This document shows, piece by piece, positions 42,578 through 51,157 of a DNA stretch of 64,000 bases. Under the pieces are notes generated by a model. That model was not told the DNA's origin. It did not search any database and worked only from the letters and a program-made list of their open reading frames with translations. Each line of letters opens with the position of its first letter. Position 1 is the stretch's first letter. Source of the stretch: Natrinema sp. SYSU A 869 (GTDB lineage Archaea; Halobacteriota; Halobacteria; Halobacteriales; Natrialbaceae); assembly GCF_019879105.1 (NCBI RefSeq), contig NZ_CP082249.1, forward strand, positions 2,914,001-2,978,000. The letters run 5' to 3'. Position numbers and translations under genes: made by a program.

Positions 42578-43317
42578 GCAACGAGTACTTCGATTACGAG
42601 ACGGATCGACGGAATACGTTCGCAGGCCCGTTTACGGGCGGCTCTCGAGTGCTCGTCGACGGCGAAATCGATCGATCGACCCTTCGAGGCGGCGTTCGGA
42701 ACGCCCTCGTACTCGCTGCAGTCGCTGCCCTCGCCGTCCTCGTGTTCGGTGCCGGCTCGTTGCTCGCGATGGCCACCGCAATTGGTATTCTTGCAGTGCT
42801 GGCGCTTGGGTACACAGTGCCGCCCTTGCAACTCTCCTATCGCACGCTTGGAGAACTCGACGTGGCCATCACCCACAGTCTCGGCGTCTTGCTCTGCGGC
42901 TTCGTCTTTCTCGGCGGTTCGTGGCGCGACCCGGAGCCGTGGCTGCTAGGGGTGCCGTTTTGCCTGTCAATTCTTCCGTCGATCACCCTCGCAGGAGTCC
43001 CGGACGTCGAAGCCGACCGCGCTGTCGGCAAGGCGACGCTGGCTGTCCGGTTCGGCATCAACACCGTTGCGACGGTGGCGACCGCAACTGCGCTGCTCGC
43101 TGCAACGACGAGCGTCCTTCTGTACGCGCTCGAGGTGCTCCCCCGGGCCTACGGCCCCCTCGTCGCTCTCAGCGTCCCTCACGCGGTCGCGATCGGCTGG
43201 CTGGTACGCGATCGTCTCAAGGCCGCTGCGATGCCGGGTCGCATCGACGCACTGATGGCCGCGTCGCTGGCCTATATCGTCTGGTTCGGCGTCGTGCCGC
43301 TGATGGAACTGCTGTGA
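42416..43317 (+). pseudogene. UbiA family prenyltransferase domain, frameshifted, probably fused to the upstream flavodoxin domain
   Basis: The ~300-residue domain has nine membrane helices. After the frame break near 42540 it continues LFGLEAATVLSNEYFDYETDRRNTFAGPFTGGSRVL, with the first Asp-rich prenyl-diphosphate motif (N-x2-F-D-x2-T-D), and later SITLAGVPDVEADRAVGKATLAVRFG, the second motif (D-x3-D). UbiA enzymes attach isoprenoid chains to aromatic acceptors such as quinone precursors. One added base at the GGGTTT run restores YWFGF-xFLFGLEAATV. Fusion with a quinone-reductase-like domain suggests a quinone-related or redox-coupled prenylation, which is an inference. Confidence 0.83.
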
Positions 43318-43616
43318 TCTCGTTTCTCTTGAGCAGCCGTCAGTTGTCCGGTCACGCCCGCTGAGACGCGAAACATCTAACACGGTCGCTATCCGAATTC
43401 GAACGTATGAGCCAGTACGTCGCGGTGACGGCCGACCCGTTCGATGGCCCGCGCGACACTGTTTTCGTAGGGGCTCTCTAGCCCCCAATTCCCACCCCGT
43501 TTCGACGGATGTATTGTCGCCGACCAGCATTCACCGAGCAACGACCGCTCTATGGACGATAGCCAACTGCACAGCCGGACGACGCATCGACGACGCCCGC
43601 GACGGGCGGTGATAGC

Positions 43617-46274
43617 ATGAGCATGGATACCCCAGAACAGGACGACGAACCTAGCCTCGAGGGCGGCTACGACCCCGAAGCGGTCGAGTCGCGCTGGCAG
43701 CAGCGCTGGATCGACGCGGACGTCTACGCCTACGACGGCGACGAAAAGCAGGATCTGAACACCGTCTATTCGATCGACACCCCACCACCGACGGTCTCGG
43801 GTAGCCTGCACATGGGCCATCTCTACGGTTCGACCCTGCAGGATTTCGCCGCGCGCTTCCAGCGAATGCACGATGGCGACGTGCTCTTTCCCTTTGGCTA
43901 CGACGACAACGGGATCGCGAGCGAGCGCCTGACCGAGTCGGAACTCGACATCCGGCATCAGGACTACGAGCGCCGCGAGTTCCAGGAACTCTGCCGCGAG
44001 GTCTGTGCGGAATACGAGGCTGAGTTTACGGAGAAGATGCAGAATCTCGGGACCTCGATCGACTGGAACAACACCTACAAGACGATCGAACCGCGAGTCC
44101 AGCGGGTCTCGCAGCTCTCCTTCCTCGACCTCTACGAGAAGGGACGCGAATATCGGAAGAAGGCACCAGCGATCTGGTGTCCGGAGTGCGAAACGGCCAT
44201 CTCGCAGGTTGAGATGGAGGACGACGAGCGCGGCTCACACTTCAACGACATCGCGTTCGAATTGGTCGGAGCAGATGCGCCACGCGAGGAGTTCATCATC
44301 TCGACGACGCGACCGGAACTCATTCCGGCCTGCGTCTCCGTCTTCGTTCACCCCGACGACGAGGAGAACCAGGACCTTGTCGGCGAGACCGCCCGTATCC
44401 CGATCTTCGGCCACGAGGTGCCGATCATCGAGGACGAGCGCGTCGACATGGAGAAGGGCAGCGGCGTCGTGATGTGCTGTACCTTCGGTGACCAGAACGA
44501 CATCGAGTGGTACCAGGCCCACGACCTCCCGCTTCGCGTGGCCATCGACGAGTCCGCGACAATGACCGACCTCGCCGGCGACTACGAGGGCATGTCCACC
44601 GAGGAGGCCCGCGAGGCCATCGTCGAGGACCTCAAGGACGAGGGCTCCCTGCGCGACCGCTGGGAGATATCCCACGCGGTCCAGGTCCACGAACGGTGTG
44701 ACACCGCCGTCGAGTATCGCGTCTCCAAGCAGTGGTACGTCGAAATTCTCGATCACAAGGAGGAGTACCTCGAGGCCGGCCAGGAGATGGACTGGTACCC
44801 CGAGAAGATGTTCACCCGCTACGAGCATTGGATCGAGGGCCTCGAGTGGGACTGGCTGATCTCGCGCCAGCGCGACTCGGGGATTCCGTTCCCGGTCTGG
44901 TACTGTGCGGACTGCGACCATCCGGTGATGGCCGAGCGAGAGGATCTGCCAGTCGATCCCCTCAGCGACGAGCCACCGGTCTCCGCCTGTCCCGAGTGCG
45001 GTCACGACGAGTTCGAGGCCGAGGAGGACGTCTTCGACACGTGGGCGACCTCCTCGTTGACTCCGCTCATCAACGCCGGCTGGGACTGGGACACCGACGC
45101 GGAGGCGTTCACGATGGACAACCCCGAACTGTACCCCTTCGATCTCCGGCCCCAGGGCCACGACATCATCTCGTTCTGGCTGTTCCACACCATCGTCAAG
45201 TGCTACGAGCACACCGGCGAGGTGCCCTTCGACGCGACGATGATCAACGGCCACGTGCTCGACGAGAACCGCGAGAAGATGTCCAAGTCACGAGGCAACG
45301 TCGTCGAACCCGACGAGGTACTGTCCGAGTATCCCGTCGACGCCGTTCGGTTCTGGGCCGCCAGCGCCGCCGTCGGCGACGACTTCCCGTATCAGGAGAA
45401 GGACCTCACCGCGGGCGAGAAGCTCCTGCGCAAGCTCTGGAACGCCTCGAAGCTCGTCGACACGCTCGCGCCAGCTGACCCTGCCGAGCCCGAAGACCTC
45501 GAGGCGATCGACTGCTGGCTCCTCGCGGAACTTGACGACGCCGTCGACGACCTCACGGCCCACCTTGAGGACTACGAGTTCGCGAAGGCCCGCGACCGGC
45601 TGCGGACCTTCTTCTGGAACACGTTCTGTGACGACTACCTCGAGATCGCCAAGACCCGCGAGGACGAGCCCTCGACCCAGTACGCGCTGCGGACCGCGCA
45701 TCGAACCTTCCTCGAGCTGTGGGCACCGTTCCTGCCCCATACGACGGAGGAAATCTGGCAGGCAGTGTACGCGGATCGCGAGGGCGAACTCGATAGCATC
45801 CACACCCGCGACTGGCCCGCCCCGCAGGGCTACGAGGCCGACCTCGAGGCCGGCGAGACCGCGATGGAAGTTATCTCCGCCCTGCGACGCTACAAGAGCG
45901 AACACCAGTTGCCGCTGAACGCCGACCTCGAGTCGGTGGCCGTCTACGGTCCCATCGACGGCTTCGAAGGCGCGATCCAGCACGTGATGCACGTACAGGA
46001 CCTCACGGCGCTCGAGGAACCGCCGGAGATCACGACCGAGGTCGCCGAAATCGACCTCGACTACTCGACGCTCGGCCCGAAGTTCGGGTCGAAGGTCGGT
46101 GAGATCGATGCCGGAATCGAGAGCGGCGAGTACGAGATCGACGAGGATGCGGGTGTGCTTCGGGTCGCCGGCGAGGAACTCGAGGACGAACTCTTCGACG
46201 TCGAACTCGAACGCACCTACTCGGGCGACGGCGAGATGATCGAGACCGAGTCGGCGGTCGTCATCCTCAAATAG
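43617..46274 (+). CDS. valS: Valyl-tRNA synthetase
   Basis: This class I synthetase of 885 residues charges tRNA(Val). The HIGH motif appears as TPPPTVSGSLHMGHLYGSTLQ near residue 60 and the KMSKS motif as REKMSKSRGNVVEPDEVL near residue 555. The CP1 editing domain lies between (for example FIISTTRPELIPACVSVFVHPDD), and zinc-type CPEC and CADC knuckles are present. The C-terminal anticodon-binding region and acidic end are complete. Start ATG at 43617, with a second ATG two codons later. It is a single transcript. Confidence 0.97.
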   Translation: MSMDTPEQDDEPSLEGGYDPEAVESRWQQRWIDADVYAYDGDEKQDLNTVYSIDTPPPTVSGSLHMGHLYGSTLQDFAARFQRMHDGDVLFPFGYDDNGIASERLTESELDIRHQDYERREFQELCREVCAEYEAEFTEKMQNLGTSIDWNNTYKTIEPRVQRVSQLSFLDLYEKGREYRKKAPAIWCPECETAISQVEMEDDERGSHFNDIAFELVGADAPREEFIISTTRPELIPACVSVFVHPDDEENQDLVGETARIPIFGHEVPIIEDERVDMEKGSGVVMCCTFGDQNDIEWYQAHDLPLRVAIDESATMTDLAGDYEGMSTEEAREAIVEDLKDEGSLRDRWEISHAVQVHERCDTAVEYRVSKQWYVEILDHKEEYLEAGQEMDWYPEKMFTRYEHWIEGLEWDWLISRQRDSGIPFPVWYCADCDHPVMAEREDLPVDPLSDEPPVSACPECGHDEFEAEEDVFDTWATSSLTPLINAGWDWDTDAEAFTMDNPELYPFDLRPQGHDIISFWLFHTIVKCYEHTGEVPFDATMINGHVLDENREKMSKSRGNVVEPDEVLSEYPVDAVRFWAASAAVGDDFPYQEKDLTAGEKLLRKLWNASKLVDTLAPADPAEPEDLEAIDCWLLAELDDAVDDLTAHLEDYEFAKARDRLRTFFWNTFCDDYLEIAKTREDEPSTQYALRTAHRTFLELWAPFLPHTTEEIWQAVYADREGELDSIHTRDWPAPQGYEADLEAGETAMEVISALRRYKSEHQLPLNADLESVAVYGPIDGFEGAIQHVMHVQDLTALEEPPEITTEVAEIDLDYSTLGPKFGSKVGEIDAGIESGEYEIDEDAGVLRVAGEELEDELFDVELERTYSGDGEMIETESAVVILK

Positions 46275-46508
46275 GGGTCTCATCCTCGAGTCGCTGGATG
46301 ACGACGTATCTCTCGACCGAGTGGTGATATGTTGACTGTCTTCTCCTAATTTGTATCTGTATTTCCATACTCTATTGGAATATGGTTGAAAATAACAGCA
46401 GTAACGGAATAGCTATACCATCATCGGACAATCGTGAAACGTGCTCTGCTGAAGTTGATCAGAGCCGATGCGTCGTTTGCCGCCGCGTAAGCCGAGTACA
46501 GAGCACCC

Positions 46509-46858
46509 ATGAAGACAGATATCTCGGACGCGAAATCCGCGGACACCGACCAGATCCTTCCCTCGAACACGATCTTCGAACTCTTGCTCGCGGAACAGCG
46601 CCGGTACGCGTTGTACTACCTCTCCCGAAAGGTGGGGCAGTCAGCCTCGAGGACCTCGTTGATCGGATCGCAGATCACGAGGCAGCCGACCCCGAACGGC
46701 TCGAACAGATCGCCGTCGAGTTCCACCACAATCACTTGCGGAAGCTAGTCGACTCGGATGTCTTGCGGTACGACGCGGACGCAGGGACGGTCGAGCGCCG
46801 AGCCGCGGCCCGCTCGTTGGATCCATACCTCGAACTCGCGTACGTCAACGACCTGTAG
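46509..46858 (+). pseudogene. DUF7344-type winged-helix protein, frameshifted
   Basis: The first ~41 residues (MKTDISDAKSADTDQILPSNTIFELLLAEQRRYALYYLSRK) and the rest (AVSLEDLVDRIADHEAADPERLEQIAVEFHHNHLRKLVDSDVLRYDADAGTVERR) are in different frames. Both together are a normal DUF7344 protein of ~115 residues. The break is at the G-run 46634-46637; adding one G gives SRKVGAVSLEDL. A single-base deletion is inferred. A related gene is at 31442-31837. The 230 bases upstream are AT-rich, with GTGCTCTG / CAGAGCAC arms about 60 bases apart. Confidence 0.8.
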
Positions 46859-46887
46859 GAGACGAATACTGCCACTCGAGTCAGTCG

Positions 46888-47592
46888 CTACGGCCGACTC
46901 CGGGCAGCTTCGCACTTTTTGACCCGGATCGCGAGCGCGAGAAACAGCGCTAGAAGGACGAATGTCACCTCGCCGGCAGCGATCACGCCGAGTGCGTCGG
47001 CCTCGAGGAACAGAGCCGTTTCTCGCCCGACGGGGATGATCGTGTGGTGGGGCTCGCCGACGATGGGAACGAAGTAGTCGACGATCAGGTTGCTCCAGTA
47101 CCAGACGGCGGCGACGGCGACTGCCCACACCGGAAAGTCGCTGATTCGGTGGAGGACCAGAGCTTGGACGACCATCGCGAGGTGGCTCCAGAAGAGGAAG
47201 TGGTACATCAGCGGGTGGAGGTAGGTGTAGGAGTCAGCGAAGGCAAGCAACGTCAATGGCGTCCAGAGGCCCAGCACGATGTTGCCGAAGAAGGCCATTG
47301 CCGTGAGCCACGGCTGTTCGCGGCCGAGCTTCCAGCAGGCGATCGCCAGCGCGACGAACAGCGTCGCGAGCGGGCTGTCCGGCACCCAAGGCCAGAGGAC
47401 GGCCGTGGTCTCGGCGAACTGTCCGGAGTAGTACCAGAAGCCAAAGGCCGTCCCCGCGAGGTTGATCGCCACGACGAGCCACGCGAATCGTAGCCCGAGG
47501 TCCTCGAGGGTCGTCGGAACCGGCGCGAGAGACGACGGTAGCGACTTGCCGTCGGCTCGATCGTGATCCGCCATCCGAGTCGACGCGGTCAT
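46888..47592 (-). CDS. DUF1405 family membrane protein
   Basis: This 234-residue protein has six to seven membrane helices: LRFAWLVVAINLAGTAFGFWYYSGQ, WPWVPDSPLATLFVALAIACWKL, MAFFGNIVLGLWTPLTLLAF and YLHPLMYHFLFWSHLAMVVQALVLHR among others. These match DUF1405, whose function is unknown. The ATG at 47592 gives an 18-base longer N-terminus than a second ATG at 47574 (MADHDRADG), either of which may be used. It is divergent from the acetoacetate-decarboxylase-family gene. Confidence 0.85.
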   Translation of the reverse strand: MTASTRMADHDRADGKSLPSSLAPVPTTLEDLGLRFAWLVVAINLAGTAFGFWYYSGQFAETTAVLWPWVPDSPLATLFVALAIACWKLGREQPWLTAMAFFGNIVLGLWTPLTLLAFADSYTYLHPLMYHFLFWSHLAMVVQALVLHRISDFPVWAVAVAAVWYWSNLIVDYFVPIVGEPHHTIIPVGRETALFLEADALGVIAAGEVTFVLLALFLALAIRVKKCEAARSRP

Positions 47593-47690
47593 TGTCCGGC
47601 GCGACGGCCGGAACCCGCAAAACAGTAGCGGTTGTCACTCCGACATCAGCGACCCGTACTTCTACGATCACGCCCGCAGTAGCCCCAGCT

Positions 47691-48446
47691 ATGACGACGG
47701 CCGACGAACGACCACGAACCCAACTCTCGACCGGACATACGGTCGAACTCCCGCTCGAACTCTCGTTCGCGATGGGTGGCGTCACCGTTCCCGCGCGTCG
47801 CAGCCGGCTCGAGGCGGTCCTGCCGGACGACCTCTCCGCGCTCGCAATCGCGCCCGGTATCGGCTGTGTGACGGTCGTCGGAATCCAGTACCACCGGGTC
47901 GGCGGGGGTCGAGACGGCACGGGGCTCGAGCCCTACGACGAGTTCGCAGTCATCGTTCCGGCGGTCTACGGGAGTCGAACAACCCTCCCTCTCGCACAGC
48001 TCGCAGGGAGCGAACTCGGCGGCTACGTCCACTGGCTCCCGGTGACAACCGAGCCGTCAGTCGCGCTCGGGCGCGAGATCTGGGGCTATCCCAAGGAACG
48101 AGCCGACATCACGGTGACTGACGGCCCGGACGGCGTCCGTATCGTCGTCGAGGGCGGCCGCTATGGAGACGACTCCGTCCGACTCGAGGCTGCCCGGCCC
48201 CGACTCGAGCCGCGAGCACGCGACTGGACGATGGCCAGCTACACGCGGAAAGACGGAAATCTCCTGCGGACGCCGGCCCGAATCCGGGGCGAGATGGCTA
48301 TCGGCCTCGGGCCGTCGATCGGCACCCACCTCGAGGTCCCATCGGAACTGGCCCGCGAACTCGGACTGTGGCAACAGCCGCTCGCACGGCTGTACGGGTC
48401 GGCCGTTCGAGCGTGCCTGTTCGAGGGCGAGCGGCTAGACGGGTGA
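47691..48446 (+). CDS. Acetoacetate decarboxylase family protein
   Basis: This 251-residue protein has the acetoacetate decarboxylase fold. The conserved block is VALGREIWGYPKERADITV (near residue 125), including the Glu and the Lys region of the family; earlier comes GGYVHWLPVTTEPS. Family members include true decarboxylases forming a Schiff base with Lys and enzymes with other aldolase-dehydratase activity, so the reaction is not certain. The ATG at 47691 was chosen because the frame upstream overlaps the divergent DUF1405 start. Confidence 0.82.
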   Translation: MTTADERPRTQLSTGHTVELPLELSFAMGGVTVPARRSRLEAVLPDDLSALAIAPGIGCVTVVGIQYHRVGGGRDGTGLEPYDEFAVIVPAVYGSRTTLPLAQLAGSELGGYVHWLPVTTEPSVALGREIWGYPKERADITVTDGPDGVRIVVEGGRYGDDSVRLEAARPRLEPRARDWTMASYTRKDGNLLRTPARIRGEMAIGLGPSIGTHLEVPSELARELGLWQQPLARLYGSAVRACLFEGERLDG

Positions 48447-48568
48447 CGCGGCTGGAACGGGCGGGCGATCGCGATCCGGTAGTAGGTAGCTACCGAACGG
48501 TTTCGACTCTCGCGGCTGAATCATCCCCAAAGAACACGCGTAAGTGCCGGGGCTCCTAACCGCGGCGT

Positions 48569-49477
48569 ATGGCCGAAAACACCGATCTCGAGGAACTGCG
48601 TCGCGGGACCGATCTCGTCAAGCGCGGGTTCGCACGGATGCAGAAGGGCGGCGTCATCATGGACGTCGTCGACCCCGAACAGGCCCGCATCGCCGAGGAG
48701 GCCGGCGCTGTCGCCGTAATGGCACTCGAAGCCGTCCCCGCAGACATCCGCAAGCGCGGTGGCGTCGCCCGGATGGCCGACCCCGCCGATGTCGCGGAGA
48801 TCGTCGACTCAGTCTCGATCCCCGTCATGGGTAAATCCCGCATCGGACACACGAAGGAGGCCCAGATCCTCGAGGCCGTCGGCGTCGATATGATCGACGA
48901 GAGCGAGGTGCTCACCCCGGCGGACGACGCCTACCACATCGACAAGCGTGACTTCACCGCGCCGTTCGTCTGTGGCGCGCGCGACCTCGGCGAGGCGCTG
49001 CGCCGGATCGACGAAGGCGCGGCGATGATCCGAACGAAGGGCGAGGCAGGCACCGGCGACGTCAATCAGGCTGTCCACCACCAGCGCACGATCAAGGGCG
49101 CGATTCGGAAACTCGAGGGCATGAGCCACGAGGAACGAGAGGCCTTCGCCCGCGATATCGAAGCGCCCGCGGAACTGGTCCACGAGACCGCCGAGATGGG
49201 ACGACTTCCGGTCGTCAACTTCGCCGCAGGCGGCATCGCAACACCGGCCGACGCCGCACTCATGATGCACCACGAGTGCGACGGTATCTTCGTGGGCAGC
49301 GGCATCTTCGGCGCAGAGAACCCGCCCGAGATGGCCGAAGCGATCGTCGAAGCGACGAACAATTGGGACGATCCCGAGACGCTCGCGGAGATCTCGAAGA
49401 ACCTCGGCAAGAGCATGAAAGGCGATGCCAACGCCGATCTCCCCGAAGAAGAGAAGATGCAGGGTCGCGGCGTCTAA
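48569..49477 (+). CDS. pdxS: Pyridoxal 5'-phosphate synthase lyase subunit PdxS
   Basis: PdxS condenses ribose 5-phosphate, glyceraldehyde 3-phosphate and ammonia (from PdxT) into PLP. This 302-residue protein is complete: [37 protein letters not shown], the catalytic region [35 protein letters not shown], and the phosphate-binding [26 protein letters not shown]. Length and ends match the family. PdxT is not in the window. No operon partner; the next gene faces away. Confidence 0.97.
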   Translation: MAENTDLEELRRGTDLVKRGFARMQKGGVIMDVVDPEQARIAEEAGAVAVMALEAVPADIRKRGGVARMADPADVAEIVDSVSIPVMGKSRIGHTKEAQILEAVGVDMIDESEVLTPADDAYHIDKRDFTAPFVCGARDLGEALRRIDEGAAMIRTKGEAGTGDVNQAVHHQRTIKGAIRKLEGMSHEEREAFARDIEAPAELVHETAEMGRLPVVNFAAGGIATPADAALMMHHECDGIFVGSGIFGAENPPEMAEAIVEATNNWDDPETLAEISKNLGKSMKGDANADLPEEEKMQGRGV

Positions 49478-49768
49478 CAGCCTGCGGATCGGACCTGTAT
49501 TCGTTTTCTGACGCTCCGGAACGACGACTGATCGGTAAGCACGCCCGTTTTGTGCGTCTGCAGCGTCCCGACTGTATGAGTTAGACAATAACCTCAACCA
49601 GCGTCGAGCAACTCGCCGACCGAATTACAGCAGGCACCGAGCAGTTGAGCGTCTCCACGAGAGTGTCGACCGTCCCGACCAACGTTCGACACGCGACGGT
49701 CGATGCCCTCCCGCGGATCTACGGCCGTCGCTGGAAGACAGCCACTCGCCCGAAGTGGGCCATAAGCG
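49478..49768. other. Intergenic region without a clear gene
   Basis: This 291-base gap lies between pdxS and a convergent membrane-protein gene. A stretch from about 49585 to 49768 reads as ~55 codons (SVEQLADRITAGTEQLSVST ...) with coding-like composition but no start codon. It may be a gene remnant or chance. Confidence 0.35.
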
Positions 49769-50131
49769 TCACGCGTCCGACTCCCACCACGTCTCGAGCG
49801 GCGGGACGACGCCCGTTCGGAGGAGCGCGAGAAAAACTAGATAGGTTATCGTCGCGCCACAGCACAGTGACAGTACCGGCACCGGCGCGATTCGAGCACC
49901 GATGGCAGCTCCACTGATCGCCACCGCGAGCGATGCGAGTTGGACGGTCCGTCGTTCCCAGTAGTACCGAACGAGTGACGGGTCTCGAGCAGCGAGCAGT
50001 TCGAAGGTAATCGTCGCGATACCGCCGACGAGCAGGAAACGCAGCGAGAGCGATGCATTGGCGAGGATGGCGAGACCCAGGAACGCGGCGAGCGCGATTC
50101 CTGCGAGGATGCCATCGGTTCTCGTTCCCAT
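49769..50131 (-). CDS. Haloarchaeal membrane protein of unknown function
   Basis: This 120-residue protein has four hydrophobic helices (GILAGIALAAFLGLAILA, LRFLLVGGIATITFELLAA, LASLAVAISGAAIGARIAP, LSLCCGATITYLVFLALL) with a loop DPSLVRYYWERRTVQ. It ends 6 bases before the thrB stop codon's far side and is read in the same direction, directly downstream of thrB, so both may be on one mRNA. The family is not recognised. Confidence 0.7.
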   Translation of the reverse strand: MGTRTDGILAGIALAAFLGLAILANASLSLRFLLVGGIATITFELLAARDPSLVRYYWERRTVQLASLAVAISGAAIGARIAPVPVLSLCCGATITYLVFLALLRTGVVPPLETWWESDA

Positions 50132-50137
50132 CCGTGG

Positions 50138-51025
50138 CTACGAGTCGTTCCGGTACAGCGTAGCACCCTGCCCGACGGCGGTCTGATACGCACGGCTCTC
50201 GACGCCGGCCGCGTCGAAGGCATCGACCATTGTCGAGGCGATCGCCCGCTGGTCGTGGCGGTGACAGACCGCGAGGATTCCCGGGCCGGCACCGCTGACG
50301 GTGACGCCGGTCGCGCCCGCCTCGAGGGCGGCTTCGCGAACGCTCTCGTAGCTGTCGATCAGTTTGGTGCGTTCGGGCGTGACGATTTCGTCGTTCATTC
50401 CCCTGCCGACGAGGTCTGGATCGTCTCGCGTCATGCCGACGGTCAGCGTGGCGGCGTTGCCGACTGTGTCGACAACGTCGTCCATCGAGGCCGAGTCGGG
50501 GACGACGCCGCGAGCGTCGCGCGTGGAAACGGAGATATCCGGCAGGCAGGCGACGACGGGGACTGACGCGTCGATCCGCGTGACGCCGTCGTCGGTGACG
50601 ACGGTGAAGCCGCCGAGCAGCGAGGGCGCGACATTGTCTGCGTGTGCTTCCCCGGAGACGAGCGCCTCACCTTCGGCGGCGACGGGGACGAGTTCCTCTC
50701 GAGAGTGACCCCGATCGTAGAGTTCGTTCAGTGCGACGGCGGCGGCGGCCGCGCTCGCGGCCGACGATCCCAGTCCCGAAGACGGCCGAACGCCCTTGTC
50801 GATCCGGATACGGGCGGGGGCATCCAGCGCCTCCGCGACCGCGCCGACCGTGTTCTTGGCGGGGTCTTCCGGGATATACTCGCTACCGGCACCGGTAACC
50901 GTGATCGTCGTTTGTGAGGCGCGCTCAACCCGAACCACGTCGGCGGGCGTTCCGAGAGCGACGCCGAAGACGTCGAAGCCACTCCCGAGGTTCGCACTCG
51001 TCGCGGGTGCCCGCACGGTAAGCAT
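50138..51025 (-). CDS. thrB: Homoserine kinase
   Basis: ThrB phosphorylates homoserine in threonine synthesis. The 295-residue protein is a GHMP kinase: MLTVRAPATSANLGSGFDVFGVAL at the N-terminus, the ATP loop RPSSGLGSSAASAAAAAVALN near residue 82, and the C-terminal motif VTVSGAGPGILAVCH near residue 250. The frame extends upstream to 51052, but the family begins at MLTVRAPATSANLG, so the ATG at 51025 is chosen. Confidence 0.95.
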   Translation of the reverse strand: MLTVRAPATSANLGSGFDVFGVALGTPADVVRVERASQTTITVTGAGSEYIPEDPAKNTVGAVAEALDAPARIRIDKGVRPSSGLGSSAASAAAAAVALNELYDRGHSREELVPVAAEGEALVSGEAHADNVAPSLLGGFTVVTDDGVTRIDASVPVVACLPDISVSTRDARGVVPDSASMDDVVDTVGNAATLTVGMTRDDPDLVGRGMNDEIVTPERTKLIDSYESVREAALEAGATGVTVSGAGPGILAVCHRHDQRAIASTMVDAFDAAGVESRAYQTAVGQGATLYRNDS

Positions 51026-51157
51026 GCCGATTCCTTCCCAGACGGCAGTCAAAAGGTAGCGAACAACATCGACGATACCTGCGAACGATTATTCCGTAAT
51101 TTGAACCGAATCGTGTCGGGCGCGGCAACGACTGACTACCCGAAACTGATTACGGGG

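Noticed and set aside
43407-43481. 24-codon frame upstream of valS (MSQYVAVTADPFDGPRD)
   Set aside because: Too short and without conserved features or coupling to valS to be supported as a leader peptide.
44235-45254. 339-codon minus-strand frame inside valS
   Set aside because: Shadow frame: the plus strand encodes conserved valyl-tRNA synthetase throughout this interval.
46382-46858. 158-codon frame as an intact gene
   Set aside because: Its first 85 codons are not protein-like; only the end belongs to the frameshifted DUF7344 gene that starts at 46509.
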